64,000 nt of DNA from Doryteuthis pealeii. Taxonomy: Eukaryota; Mollusca; Cephalopoda; Myopsida; Loliginidae. Positions within the stretch are counted from its first letter, which is position 1; the number at the start of each line of letters is the position of its first letter. The stretch is taken from positions 20,059,270 to 20,123,269 of the forward strand of contig CM042179.1 of the NCBI GenBank assembly GCA_023376005.1, given 5' to 3'. Shown here piece after piece: positions 34,041 to 45,981 of the stretch. A program made the translations under genes and the position numbers. Below the pieces are notes generated by a model. That model worked only from the letters and a program-made list of their open reading frames with translations. It was not told the origin of the DNA and made no database searches.

Positions 34041-36530
34041 CATAACTCGTAAACGAGACCTTCAAGATGTGTGTACTGTGAGGGTCATGCGATGTGCACA
34101 GTGTGGTTCGGATCACGTGGTAAAATGAAACTCCACATCATGCACAAGTCTCACTCTCAAACGCATTGACGTATCGAAACTCCAGGATTTTCATGTACGA
34201 AAGAAGCGTTTGAGAATGAGCTGTTCGACGGCACATGGGAACATGTTAGGACTACGATTTACAAGACAATTGTCAGGATTCTTGGCCTCATGAAGCGGAA
34301 ACACCACGACTGGTTTGATCAACATCAGATCAATAAACTTCTGGAAGAGAAAAACAAGCTATACCAAAAATATCTCGGTGCATCTGCTAAAGACCGTGAA
34401 TCGGCGACAGCATTTCAGAAGTGCAAAATCATCACCCCAACGCAGCTTACGTAGGATGAAAAATCAGTGGTGGCTGGACATTTTCAAGAGAACTCAGAAA
34501 GCCCATGATTGCAAGAACACTTAGAAAAAAATCTCTACCATCTAATTAAACAGGTGTTTAGTCCACAATTATCATCAATGTGCCCCTCAAGTCGAATAAC
34601 GGATCCTATCTCCATAAAAGCCCCGAGAGTATCATGAAGCGTTGGACAGAACATTTCACGGAGCTATTTCACAACCCCTCAGTCATTAATGACAGTGTCT
34701 CCAACTGCCTGTCCCAGGGGGACATAAGCCATGAAATGATTGATCACCCCATCATCGGCGAGATCCGCAAAACAATCAAAGAAGTAAAAACCGGAAAGGT
34801 ACCTGATCTTGATGGCACTCCCATTTAGATTCTCCGCTGGGGTGGTGACAAGATCCCCGCAGAGGCCCATCGTCTCATTTCTGATGTATGGTTGGGTGCT
34901 CCTGTCTCTCAGGATTGGATCGATGCTATCATCATTTCATTAGACAAGGGCAAAGGATTGTGATCAGTCTGCAGCAATTATCGAGGCAGTAGGCAAGATA
35001 TTTTCTAAGCTCCTTTTTTAACCAACTCACCAGTTAGGTATGTCCTTCGGTCATCCCAGAATGCCAAAGTGGTTTTAGATCCGGTCGCGGAACAATGGAT
35101 ATGATATTTTATGCTGGGAAAATTCAGAAGAAGTGCATAGAACAACATGTACCACTCTATCCGGTCTTTGTGGATCTAACGAAAGCGTTTGACACAGTGC
35201 ATAGGTCAGCCCTATGGACAATTCTCTGGAAATTTGGATATCCATCGGAATTCGTGTCCATATTCGAACAGCTTCACCAAGACATGAAAGCACATTTCCA
35301 TTTCAACCGGTCACTCTCGGGGCCAATAGTCATCGACAACGGAGTTAAACAGGGCGACATCCCTGCACCGACATTGTTCTCCATATACTTTGCAGTGACT
35401 CAATCATATGCTTTCCGGGACCGTGATGCTAGTGTCTTTATACGATTTCGAACCACTGACTGAGCCTTCAACCTCGCTTATTTTAATGCTAAATCGTTGA
35501 TGATACAGGCTTCGTTGTTCACACTGAAGAGGACATGCAGTAAATAATGGATCTCTTCTCTGGAGCATGCACTGCCTTTGGACTCACCATCAATTTGGAG
35601 AAAACTAAAGCCACCCGGTGGAGCCCAACATCTATGTCAAGGGGACCAGACTGAATGTAGTTGACTCATTTGTTTATCTTGGCAGTGATCTATCCAGAGA
35701 TGGAACACTTGATTCAAAAATATCTCTAAGGATTGAACGAACCAGCAAGGCTCGAGAGACGTGTGTGGTCGGACAGAGCTATCACCGTCAGAACGAAGCT
35801 CAGTGTGTACGAATCATGTATTCTGTCTATATTCCTATATTCCTCAGAGACGGACTACATATTGTCGACACATTAAAGCCTTGGAGAGATTCCATCGGAC
35901 ATGTCTCAGGAGAATCTTAAACATTTGGTGGCGATCACTCACTCCAGACATTACTGTCCTACAGCAAGCCAATGTGTCTAGCATAGAAACGCGCATAATT
36001 CGAAGCCAAATGTGCTGGGCTGGACATCTTGTTAGGATGGATGAAGGCAGTCTCCCGAAGTAACTGTTTTATGGGAAACTCCAGTATAGTAAACGTCCGA
36101 GACGCAAACCCAAGAAACGTTTCAAGGATGTTATAAAAAAAACAATCTTAAGATTCTTGGAATAAATTTTGAAGATTGGGAAAATACGGCTACGAATCGT
36201 TCCAGCATGGAGGAGACTCGTTTATAGTGGATGTAGAAGCTTTGAGGCAATGCGGTTCGAGCACTCCATCCTGAAGTGGCACAAGCCTGACCATATATGT
36301 AGTATGTGTGGCAGGGCTTGCCTGTCACGGGCTGGTCTCTTGAGTCATATCCGGCCCCATGGTGATAGACAACCATGTGAAAAACATGTGTGTGTACGAG
36401 CGAAAGTTAGGGGTCTCACGTGTATTTTATGCGACATGGCGTGTAAAAGCAAAGTTGGACTTTTGAGCCATTTGCGTGCTCACAACCGAACATTGTAGAA
36501 GTGGCCTTCTTCTGTGAAGAAGTAGCAATC

Positions 36531-36532
<2 letters not shown>
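34040..36532 (+). pseudogene. 5'-truncated non-LTR retrotransposon with reverse transcriptase and C2H2 fingers
   Basis: This plus-strand remnant preserves most of a LINE polyprotein in broken frames. From about 34210 it covers the linker between endonuclease and RT (KRKHHDWFDQHQINKLLEEK). 34580-34828 holds the RT N-terminus (IMKRWTEHFTELFHNPS, IGEIRKTIKEVKTGKVP). 35095-35463 holds RT motif A (VFVDLTKAFDTVHRSALW) and motif B (NGVKQGDIPAPTLFSIYF). Near 35492 the catalytic YADD is represented by VDD before TGFVVHTEEDMQ, next to a deletion. 35618-36063 has VDSFVYLGSDLSRDGTLDSK and MCWAGHLVRMDEG. 36169-36498 ends in two C2H2 fingers (C44/C47/H60/H64 and C85/C88/H101/H105 of that frame). The endonuclease proper is missing, and several stops, frameshifts and internal deletions (near 34970 and 35480) make it non-functional. 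The 3' end CAATCAT runs straight into TA repeats. Confidence 0.92.

Positions 36533-36580
<48 letters not shown>
36533..36580. repeat. (TA)n microsatellite at LINE 3' end
   Basis: Forty-eight bases of TA begin directly after GTAGCAATCAT, the end of the retrotransposon. LINEs of this kind often terminate in a simple repeat used in target-primed reverse transcription. Confidence 0.9.
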
Positions 36581-36583
<3 letters not shown>

Positions 36584-36649
36584 GGAATATTTATCTGTTT
36601 ATGATATATGAGTACTCTTGGATAAATTACTAATGCCACGAAATTGGAA

Positions 36650-37500
<851 letters not shown>

Positions 37501-37502
37501 AG

Positions 37503-37720
37503 TTATGTAATGATACCAGTCGTAGTACAATGGTTAATATGTAAGACTTGCTTGTTCAATTTGCTATTGTAGCGAGTTAGAGCCTCACTAGGTATCTCAT
37601 TATATTTTTCTTGTTTCTAAGCTAAGCTTTGGAAGTTTCACCATGCAGTAATGGTTAACAAGCAAGTATAGTAAACTATTAGTGCCGTGGCGAGTTTAAT
37701 CTTCACTTGGTATTCCATAC
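37503..37720 (+). mobile_element. Tandem tRNA-like SINE pieces
   Basis: Two related segments lie head to tail. The first has AGTCGTAGTACAATGGTTAA (A-box-like), then GTAGCGAGTTAGAGCCTCAC and TAGGTATC. The second has CATGCAGTAATGGTTAACAA, then CGTGGCGAGTTTAATCTTCA and CTTGGTATTCC. The spacing of an ATGGTTAA block and a GCGAGTT block about 45-55 bases later is that of pol III A and B boxes, but both B boxes are degraded. A further A-box-like start, TATAGTGTAATGGTTAGCA, is at about 38957. Confidence 0.5.
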
Positions 37721-37733
37721 TTGTAGTCTTGAG

Positions 37734-38142
37734 TCAGATTAGTCTAATCTCAGTAGAAGTAAGAATTGTGTTGGCTGATATATACTCACATAGATAGGGT
37801 GATACTAGCGGTGATAAGCGCGCTGTAGGAAGCCAGTAAATGTAAGTCGAGGGAAGATACCATTGAAAATATGTGGAACACATAATTATTTCATGTAAAA
37901 TTACAGATTGATGTGATAAGCCAGGAAGAAAATTAAAAGTGCGAGTCATATTCATCAACGAAACATTCAAAACGAAACAACTGTGGCATTCTACATTAGG
38001 GATAAAATAAATCAAAAGTCAAAATGATATATCTCTAATTCTAATATAGAATATATTACTATAGCATTCATTATAATATACTGATTTGCTTTTAAAAGGG
38101 TAAAAGAAAAACTTATTGAGTTTAATTATTATAGCATATATA
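37734..38142. other. No gene recognised
   Basis: AT-rich sequence with one minus-strand open frame (37734-38015) that has no recognisable motif or upstream signal. I regard it as chance. Confidence 0.4.
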
Positions 38143-38378
38143 AGTAAAGTCGACAGAGTGGCCAGTTGTTAGTATCAGCCAAACAGCGAGGGAGTCTATC
38201 CCCTTTTCACTAGCACTAGACAAGGGATATTGTTTTTGTGTCTGAATTGGAGCACTACACCTACCATCAGCTCCCCAGATCTCTGTGCTACTCATACGCT
38301 GAGTTGGTGAGGCCCGTTATTGAACCCGGAATCTTGTGGTTCCGAAACGGACACTCTACCGACTTATTTAGACCGGTC
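38143..38378 (-). mobile_element. tRNA-derived SINE, copy 2
   Basis: Same family and orientation as 14951-15215. On the minus strand it has GTCGGTAGAGTGTCC near the A box and CCGGGTTCAATAACGG as the B box (38316-38330). The body keeps GGGGATAGACTCCCTCGCTG. About 23 bases present in copy 1 between the body and the tRNA-like head are missing here. Confidence 0.85.
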
Positions 38379-38727
38379 CTAATATTCTTGATTTTAAACG
38401 TAATTATCAGCAAAATGATAAAGCAGATAAAACTGATTTATGTTTTTTTCACAAGATAAAATTATATGACCAAAAAAATCAGTAGAATTGAAACTTCATC
38501 GACCTTTTCAAATCGGCGGATGTCAGTGATTAGGAATTTAACTGATTTATATAAATATTTGTTTTAACTTTCATCAAGAATTTTATGTTTTTTTTAAACA
38601 AGTTTACTTTGTTGAGAAAATTTTGTAAATGTTTTTGATGGAGAATCATTTACAAAAAAAGCAGATATAAACGGATTGAGAAAAATGTCGAAAGAGTTCA
38701 ATTAAAAAAAATTAATGAGTAAAAAGA

Positions 38728-38764
38728 TTAGGGTTAGGGGTTAGGGGTTAGGGTTAGGGGTTAG
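38728..38764 (+). repeat. Short interstitial telomere-like tract
   Basis: Five consecutive units alternate TTAGGG and TTAGGGG (6,7,7,6,7 bases) and end in TTAG. TTAGGG is the telomere repeat of molluscs and vertebrates. The tract is surrounded by ordinary AT-rich DNA. Confidence 0.85.
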
Positions 38765-39050
38765 TTTTATAATTAAAAAAAAATCTAAAAATCATCTGTT
38801 AACAAGCAACCAGATTTTGTCGGTGTAAATGAAAAAACTGTCCTGATGAAACGAAATCGAAAAAGGGGTGCCTAAAGGTCATATGGTCCTATTTTAGTTG
38901 TATGCTGGGAATAAAATAATAAATTATATCAGTGAAAAGAAAACTAAATATATCTATAGTGTAATGGTTAGCAAACTAAGATTCTCACTAGCCGCCCCAT
39001 ACTTCTGACCTTGTGCCGCATCTAAACTAAGGTTAGTATGGTTAGTAAAT
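38765..39050. other. AT-rich with a tRNA-like SINE start
   Basis: Featureless except for TATAGTGTAATGGTTAGCAA at about 38957, which resembles a tRNA A-box region, followed by TTCTCACTAGCCGCCCC. No B box of quality follows. Confidence 0.4.
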
Positions 39051-39064
39051 GAGAGAGAGAGAGA

Positions 39065-39136
<72 letters not shown>
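39051..39136. repeat. (GA)n microsatellite
   Basis: About 86 bases of GA with a single GGGA interruption, followed by a short GATA-type run. Confidence 0.95.
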
Positions 39137-39139
<3 letters not shown>

Positions 39140-39319
39140 ATAGATTGATAGATAGATAGAAGCAGATGTATTTACGCCCATTTATTACAAGTTCAAATTC
39201 ATATTAAATATCAGATAAGAGAGTTTTATTGCTACAAAAGCTTACACACTAAATATAGGAAACGTTACAGGGAAGAATTTTATCGTGATGTACCATCCCT
39301 AATACGAAGCAGCCCTTCA

Positions 39320-39560
<241 letters not shown>

Positions 39561-39589
39561 TATAATCATTAATTTGTATCATTCAAATT

Positions 39590-40018
39590 TTCCGTAAATT
39601 GGGATCCAGATAGTGGAGAAGTTGTCCCATATTTTCTACCCAAGCGCTTTCGGTCATTTCGCCGGTCGTCAGCCGGAGATTGTTGGCTGTAGTGCTGTAG
39701 TTTATTCGGTTTTATTCATTTGAATTTATTCATTCATTTATTTTTTCTTGTTCGTTCATATATATATATATATATATATATAACGTCTGTGTCTCAGTCT
39801 GTATAAATAGAAAAACAAAGTATTTGAAAAAAAAAAAAAAAGAATCTATTCTATATGTTGAAATCGACGTTACAATGTTTCGGTTTTTATCAAACCTTCA
39901 TTAGGGAACTAGGATATAAAAACTGTTGTCTGTACAGTGATAGATGAGCACTGGTGTGATATTAAATTGGGTAATTTGAATTACGCTTTTTTGTAACATA
40001 TATAAGAAACTAATCATA
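39590..40018. repeat. Microsatellite-associated dispersed modules
   Basis: A distinct GC-richer module (CCAAGCGCTTTCGGTCATTT, CGCCGGTCGTCAGCCGGAGA) is followed by a TA tract at 39758-39782. A second module has CGACGTTACAATGTTTCGGT and TTTATCAAACCTTCATTAGG. A related phrase, CACGTGTTTCGGCCAGGAG, is at about 40708 beside another microsatellite. They look like short dispersed repeats linked to microsatellites. No coding content. Confidence 0.45.
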
Positions 40019-40068
40019 GTCTCAATCTTTTGTTATGGTTTATGAAAACCATAACAAAAGATTGAGAC
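40019..40068. repeat. Perfect 23-bp inverted repeat with 4-base loop
   Basis: GTCTCAATCTTTTGTTATGG plus TTT at 40019-40041 is exactly complementary to 40046-40068 around ATGA. Confidence 0.97.
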
Positions 40069-40528
40069 AATTTTTTGTTGTTGCAATTGCACTCCTACCT
40101 TCTCTTAATACATGACCGGGGTTTTTCAATTTGTTCCCTTTCTTAGGCAAATTAGTTTTAAATTGCTACAATATATCAGACTTTAATTAATTATTTCTCC
40201 ATACAAATTCCCGCTCTTCTTTTATCCGTATGAATAAAATTTATTCCAATTGTATCCTCTTATATATCCTCAAGATAAATTTTAAAAAATACATAAGGGA
40301 GAATACTGACTAGGAAATGAATGCTCTTGCTATCTGAGGGTGCCCCCTTCTGAGAGTCACCCCGTTAAATTAACCTCGTGTCATGACCTGTTATTGCAAG
40401 ATAGAGGAGGTAATATGAAAAACCATTGACCCGGTGTGATTGTAAGTTCTAGGTCAGATATACGGGTAACTTAATGAGGAGGAGTAAACTCAACGAACCA
40501 CATATTCTAGAAAGCTATGCTTAGTTTA
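40069..40528. other. No gene recognised
   Basis: AT-rich, with a GC-richer stretch around 40320-40480 (GAGGGTGCCCCCTTCTGAGA). No coding or RNA signature. Confidence 0.4.
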
Positions 40529-40537
40529 TATATATAT

Positions 40538-40623
<86 letters not shown>
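40529..40623. repeat. Compound TA/CA/TA/GT microsatellite
   Basis: TA, then CA, then TA, then about 44 bases of GT. Apparent open frames on the minus strand are Thr-His and Tyr-Ile runs from the repeat. Confidence 0.95.
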
Positions 40624-40625
<2 letters not shown>

Positions 40626-41239
40626 GTTGAAGCGAATCCGACGGTATGTTGAAAGGAAAAATAAACAAAGGAAAGAAAATGCTGAATGGATAAAATAGAT
40701 TTACTAACACGTGTTTCGGCCAGGAGTTTGTTCATGTACACATGTATTCTATCTATTATTATTTCAAATATAAAATAAAATAATAATGATAGAAAACTAC
40801 AATATCTTTATTATTAATAATGGCCTACGTCAGAGTAAAATGTTTGGTGTTTGAAATTAAAGTGGTCAAAATACGGAGAATTTAAGTGTTCGAAAAAAAA
40901 ATTTAAAAATGAATTATTTGATAAACGTTCCACAGCGATAGAAAATAGTTATGCTGACGTCATCGTCGTTTGCGACGGACTTCGAAAAGAAAGAAGACGG
41001 TTAGAGAATATTTTTGGAATAAAGTTATGTGGAATTTTAATTTTTAGTGTTTTGGGGGAATTAAATTTTTTCCAATAAATGTGGTAGTTTGGGTGATTAT
41101 TTGCTGTTTGCATGTAAGCTTTTCCAGATAAACACGTGGTAGCGGTAATGCTTTTTTTTTTTTTTTTTTGGTACAACGTGATGGCTGCCCGCCCGAATCC
41201 AGCTACATGACGTCAGCTTTAGACACGCACACAAATTTT
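40624..41239. other. No gene recognised
   Basis: AT-rich with a T-run at 41151-41169. An open frame at 40851-41078 has no motif and overlaps an equally long one on the other strand, so I do not call it. Confidence 0.45.
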
Positions 41240-41262
41240 TATCATAACAAGTACAGCATCTT

Positions 41263-41358
<96 letters not shown>

Positions 41359-41810
41359 TAGTTAGAATTGAAACAATTATTTTATTTTTTAAACATATTT
41401 TTTAGCTTAGAAAATTGAAAGTTTTAAATAACTTTCCTTGCAGATTCGTGCATAATGTGTAGTTAAAATAATTGTTAATAAAAATTTATTGTTTTTAAAC
41501 AACATTTCTCTTAGCGAGTTTTATTTTATTTACATTTTTATTTGTTCTATATTTTTATATAAATTTTTATTAACTATTATTTTAATATGCACGAATCTTT
41601 TATTTCTCTTCGCTTAGCGAGTGAGTACAGCGTCTTTTTGATAGAGAGAGAAAAAAAGATTTACTTAGAAATGTACGAATATTTTTCTTTAGTTACGAAT
41701 TTTATTTTATTTACATTTTTATTTATAAATAAAACGATTCTATATTTTTATATAATTTTTTTTTTATTGACAATCATTTTAATTACACATGCACGAATCT
41801 TTACATATTT
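41240..41810 (+). repeat. Direct duplication containing a GA microsatellite in copy 1
   Basis: 41249-41605 and about 41625-41810 share GTACAGC.TCTTTTTGA, then a GA run, then TTTTATTTTATTTACATTTT, CTATATTTTTATATAA and ATGCACGAATCTTT in the same order. The GA run is about 89 bases in copy 1 (41266-41354) but only about a dozen in copy 2. Confidence 0.75.
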
Positions 41811-42070
41811 TTTTTTAGAAATCAAACAATCATTTTATATTTCCCCTCACTCGATAAATTTTAAGAAGATCTTTGAGTTAAAAGTTTATTAAAAAAAAAA
41901 AAAAAATAAATAAAATAAAAAAATAAATTACGGAAGTGTCTGTTTCTATAAACGGCGTTTATTAAACGCACTGTCAATAAGAGAAATCACATAAATTCTT
42001 CAAAAAGTCAACTATCTATAATTTTTTTAATTTTATATATCTTCTTTGACATCATATTAAAAAAGATATT
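41811..42070. other. AT-rich spacer
   Basis: A-runs and low-complexity sequence. AGTGTCTGT at about 41935 has an inverted partner ACAGACACT at about 42774, which could be the outer ends of the foldback element at 42071-42730, but the match is short. Confidence 0.4.
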
Positions 42071-42730
42071 TCGTACTTGGTAATCAAGGACTATTTGCTC
42101 GTAAATTCCTACCATAAAAGAAACTGAACCCCCATTTTATGTCCGTGTTTTTGTATTAAATGTTTTATTTTTCTTGCACCCGTTATTTTACAATACAAAA
42201 TATATTCTATTTATTTATTTTAATATTCATTTCAATGTGCATATTCTAAAAGTTTTTATTTTGTGACAATGTTTAGTTTTAAAGTGGGGGCTCGTTTTAC
42301 AATTTAGGCATAAATTGGATCCTCCTTTTATGACCGTAATTTTGTTTTTTCGTCGATGATGATCTGACGTTTTTATTTTAGTAGCAAAGCCAAAAAAGAA
42401 AATAAATAACAACAACAAAAAGTAATATTGAACTTTTTACTCGTAAATTCCTGCCATAAAATTAGGCTTGGGCATTTTATGGTAGGAATTTACGAGTAAA
42501 AAGTTGAAGTGTAAAAACGAACCCCCACTTTAAAACTAACCATTCTCACAAAATAAAAAAAACACATTGAAGTGAATATTAAAATAAATAAAGGCAATAT
42601 ATTTAGTATTGAAAAATAACGGGTGCAAGAAAAATAAAACATTTATTGCAAAAACACGGACATAAAATGGGGGTTCAGTTTATTTTATGGTAGGAATTTA
42701 CGAGCAAATAGTCCTTGATTACCTCGTACT
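42071..42730. mobile_element. Foldback element, copy 2
   Basis: This is the inner part of the family also seen at 18057-19360. The left end GGTAATCAAGGACTATTTGC and right end GCAAATAGTCCTTGATTACC are exact inverted partners. ACCATAAAA, CCCCCATTTTATGTCCGTG, CTTGCACCCGTTATTTT and TTTTAAAGTGGGGG recur inverted. A smaller palindrome at 42432-42504 (TTTTTACTCGTAAATTCCTG against its partner) matches the one at 18741-18811. The unpaired segment GGCATAAATTGGATCCTCCT through CGTCGATGATGATC is shared by both copies, so the asymmetric structure is inherited. No coding capacity. Confidence 0.88.
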
Positions 42731-43250
42731 TTATATATATATCTTTAAATAACCGTGTGAATTTTACGTTTACAGACACTCTTATACTGTTATCCTAGGC
42801 AGAATTGCCTGAGAACTACACATTGATAATAGGAAATGTACACACATAAAAAATACGGGAATAAAAACACGTATATAGACACTTCAGAAGACAAACGAAT
42901 AAAATTGTGCACGAAATTACCTGGTCATGGATACGCAGAGGAAAACAAAAACGGGAAACTGATTTTTTAAATTAATTGCAGCACAAATAACACCACAAGA
43001 ACTATGTAAAATCTCAAAGAGATAAGACTTTGTTGAGGTTGAATATTCAAAGTGTTGCATAATGGAAATAATGCGTGAAATAACAGAATTTACAATAGGT
43101 AAAAAATAAGGTGAGGAGATGGACACACAAGGTAAAATAGAGAATGTCAGGAGACGTTAACACACAAGGTAAATTCAACAATGATTTATTACGAACTGAT
43201 TCATTTCTTACAAGGGTTAAAAAAGCGAGAACAAACCTTGGGCGGAAGTG
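42731..43250. other. No gene recognised
   Basis: AT-rich. A 69-residue minus-strand open frame (42917-43126) shows no motif. Confidence 0.4.
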
Positions 43251-43690
43251 GGCGGAGTCTGAGCTCCTGCTGATGTCACATCAAATATATTTATTAATAG
43301 AAATATGAACTTATAAAAAATCTTAACAGACTTAAGAGAAAATTAAGTGTAGACTGTGTGGAAAGAGATATGAAATATTAAGTTTCTGCTTAGACCAACC
43401 AAAGCGGACAGGTCTGGCACTCTGTAGTATTAGGGCCACAATCCGGTCAATGGGCCTCTGGTGAAAAATACAAGAGGCGTCTGCACCGGAAACCGGTTGT
43501 TACTTTGGTCCTCTCGTCCCTAGGTCTACTGGATAAGCTGCGGCAAACAAATGTCTATGTTCAGTTTTGGGGACCGCTTGCGTACCTCTTATCCCAATGA
43601 TACTCCATCTTTGACTTTCACCACTTTGAATTCAATAGATGGAGCCGGCTCAACCCTCCCTGGGCTAATGCTGTCACAAGAAAAGAGAAT
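43251..43690. other. Unrecognised GC-richer stretch
   Basis: GGGCGGAAGTGGGCGGAGTC at about 43240-43260 and a GC-richer block to 43680 (GCACCGGAAACCGGTTGTTA, GGGGACCGCTTGCGTACCTC) stand out from the AT background. On the minus strand GRVEPAPSIEFKVVKVKDGV is open but short and unsupported. It may be part of an eroded transposon. Confidence 0.35.
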
Positions 43691-43700
43691 AAAGACAAAC

Positions 43701-43828
43701 ATTAGTATTATCTGCGTTATTCGGGCTATTGTTCCCATCTTTATTGTTATTTGTACAAATAATTTGTTATTTGTACAAATAACAATGAAGATGGGGACAA
43801 TAGTCCGAATAACGCAGATAATACTAAT
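43701..43828. repeat. Near-perfect 62-bp inverted repeat with 4-base loop
   Basis: 43701-43762 pairs with 43767-43828 around TTTG. The arms begin ATTAGTATTATCTGCGTTAT and end GTTATTTGTACAAATAA. Only a few substitutions separate them. Confidence 0.95.
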
Positions 43829-44739
43829 CATTAAGCCTCATCTCAAACATTCAGAGAAAAAGACAAACATAAATGTTCATATACATTGGTACACAAATTC
43901 GAGTCGTTTAGATTTTAAATAAGTTAAATATATTTGCTTTAACTGTGAGATATTAAATCTTAGCATTGTTGACAATATCTACTTTTACTTTCGTTTACCA
44001 AGAAAATTATCAGACACTAAAAACAAGGTTAGCTTATAGCAAAAGTAGAATAATAGCTGATTTATTGGAAACTCATTAATTGTTAAAGAAATAACAATAT
44101 TTCTATGAGAGCTTACATGTTACATTTTGATTGGTCGATTTCGTTTCTTTTTTTCTTTTTTTTTTAATAAAAACTTTTTGTCATTTTGTAAACATTCACA
44201 TTTCATCCGTGATAGATTCGAAACGTCACAAAATCTTTTTTACATGATTGACCGAGAAGGTTGATGGAATTTTTGTATCTAAAGAAAATAGAATCCAATT
44301 TTAGACATTTATTCATTGTCCTTTCCGATTAAACTTCAGACATCTCCTGTGTTTAGTTATCAAAACCACAATTAACCATACCAGATGTGCCATCATAATC
44401 TCCGTCCTAACTGAACCAGCTCGAAAAGTTATGAATAAAATGATGGAATACTAATTGAATCGAATAACTGATATAAATACATTCCTTCTAGAATGTTATC
44501 CACGTAGTCGGTATTGCGATTTGTGGGTCATTACATTTGCAGAATTCGTTTTGTTTCGAGGCATTAATACTTTATCTTAAAAGTAGCTGACAAAAAAAAA
44601 AAAAAAAAAAAAAAAAAATGAATCCGGATATTTTATTTGTTTACAGATAAAATATGACGCAGGTCAAATATTTTGTGTTTGATATAAAGAGAATAATTCT
44701 ATTGTTTATCTAACTGTGGTTGTCTCTATGCCTATATAA
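43829..44739. other. AT-rich, no gene; poly-A at 44591-44618
   Basis: Low-complexity and unique AT-rich DNA. A 28-base A-run preceded by AGTAGCTGAC could be a retroposed tail, but no element body is recognised upstream. Confidence 0.45.
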
Positions 44740-44745
44740 TATATA

Positions 44746-44793
<48 letters not shown>
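44740..44793. repeat. (TA)n microsatellite
   Basis: About 54 bases of TA with one ATTATA interruption at the start. Confidence 0.95.
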
Positions 44794-44796
<3 letters not shown>

Positions 44797-44903
44797 ACTT
44801 GTATAGTTGTAATAGACACATTTTTTCTTGTTCTAGTTTTCATAAGGGCTGTTCGCTGACAGTAGGAGTGTACAAGTAAGGAACAATGATATTCAAAATA
44901 TAC

Positions 44904-45377
44904 TAGGATGAGTCAAAAGTTTTGCAATATTTTGGTACGTGCTAGTTTTCATCACGTATATCACGTGACCGAAACAGTCCAAACAGCTATGGTTGGTAGT
45001 ATCGTGGTAGTCGGTGCGCTGAAACATTGTACATTGTCCAGAGTGTGTGATTTGAAAGACACATGCAGATTAGGAATTATGTGAACGACTGAATTTTGAA
45101 CATGAACGACCATATTGTATGCAAAGAATTTGGAAAATGAAGCACAAACTTCTCTGGGGATTTAAGATAAAAACTGCCCCCACCCCCACCCGCAAAAAAA
45201 AAAAATCACAACCAGAAAACCAGAAATTCTTGTAACAAACATGTAAACTAGTGGACTTTGCTGTTTCAGCAGATCATGAAGTGAAAATAATGGAAAGTTA
45301 AAAATTGGATAAAAACCCAGACCTTGCCAGAGAACGACACCCTACCCCCCCAAAAAAAAAATGTAATTTCCTTTGGG
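44904..45377 (+). other. Possible mariner-like element 5' end, eroded
   Basis: TAGGATGAGTCAAAAGTTTT at about 44904 resembles a mariner terminal repeat (AGGxTGxxxCAAAAGTT) with a TA in front. Downstream sequence to about 45170 is GC-richer and stop-ridden, without a readable transposase. C- and A-runs follow. I am unsure. Confidence 0.3.
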
Positions 45378-45452
45378 ATTGTTCCAAGGTTTACGATTTA
45401 CATTGATTCTGTTACTCCCAGTATCAATGTTAATCGTAAGCCTTGGAACAAC
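45378..45452. repeat. Imperfect inverted repeat
   Basis: GATTGTTCCAAGGTTTACGA then TTTACATTGAT on the left pairs with ATCAATGTTAATCGTAAGCC then TTGGAACAAC on the right around a short loop. A C-run follows. Confidence 0.85.
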
Positions 45453-45981
45453 CCCCCCCCACTAAATTGGAAAAGAGACTAGGTTATCCGTGAAAGAGAC
45501 CGTCCAGATTCAAGAATTGATTGGTCAAAATACTAAGAAGAATTGCTCTCATTTGGACATCAGTGATGGCCTTTTGCTTTTATTCGTGTGAAAATTCAGT
45601 AAAACAATGAAATCAATAATATAGTGGGACAAATAGTTTTTAGATGTATGAATAAAATAAACTTTGCAGTAAAGGACAGTAAAAAAGAAAAAGAAAAAAA
45701 GAAAAAGAAAAAAAAAGTAAAATATTTCTGAAGCATAATAAAAAATCTTTTAATTTACAATTAATTAAAAAAATTTTTTTTTTAATTAAAAAGGTACAAA
45801 CGAGGACATTTTGCTGAAAGATCGTTTTGGTCTCTAATAGTAATAATTGCAATTGTAATAAATTGCATGGTTTTTGATTATATTTTATGTTTTTTATCAC
45901 TTCAGGATAACATAAAGATCGACAATCCATATATTTTATGCAACTTTAAACATATATAATTAAAGTACATTGGGGAAAAAA
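45453..45981. other. AT-rich, no gene recognised
   Basis: A/T runs (for example 45680-45720, 45765-45790). No motif in the short open frames. Confidence 0.45.

Noticed and set aside
40851..41078. 75-residue open frame with basic, Lys-rich composition
   Set aside because: An equally long frame lies on the opposite strand over the same bases, and neither has a known motif.
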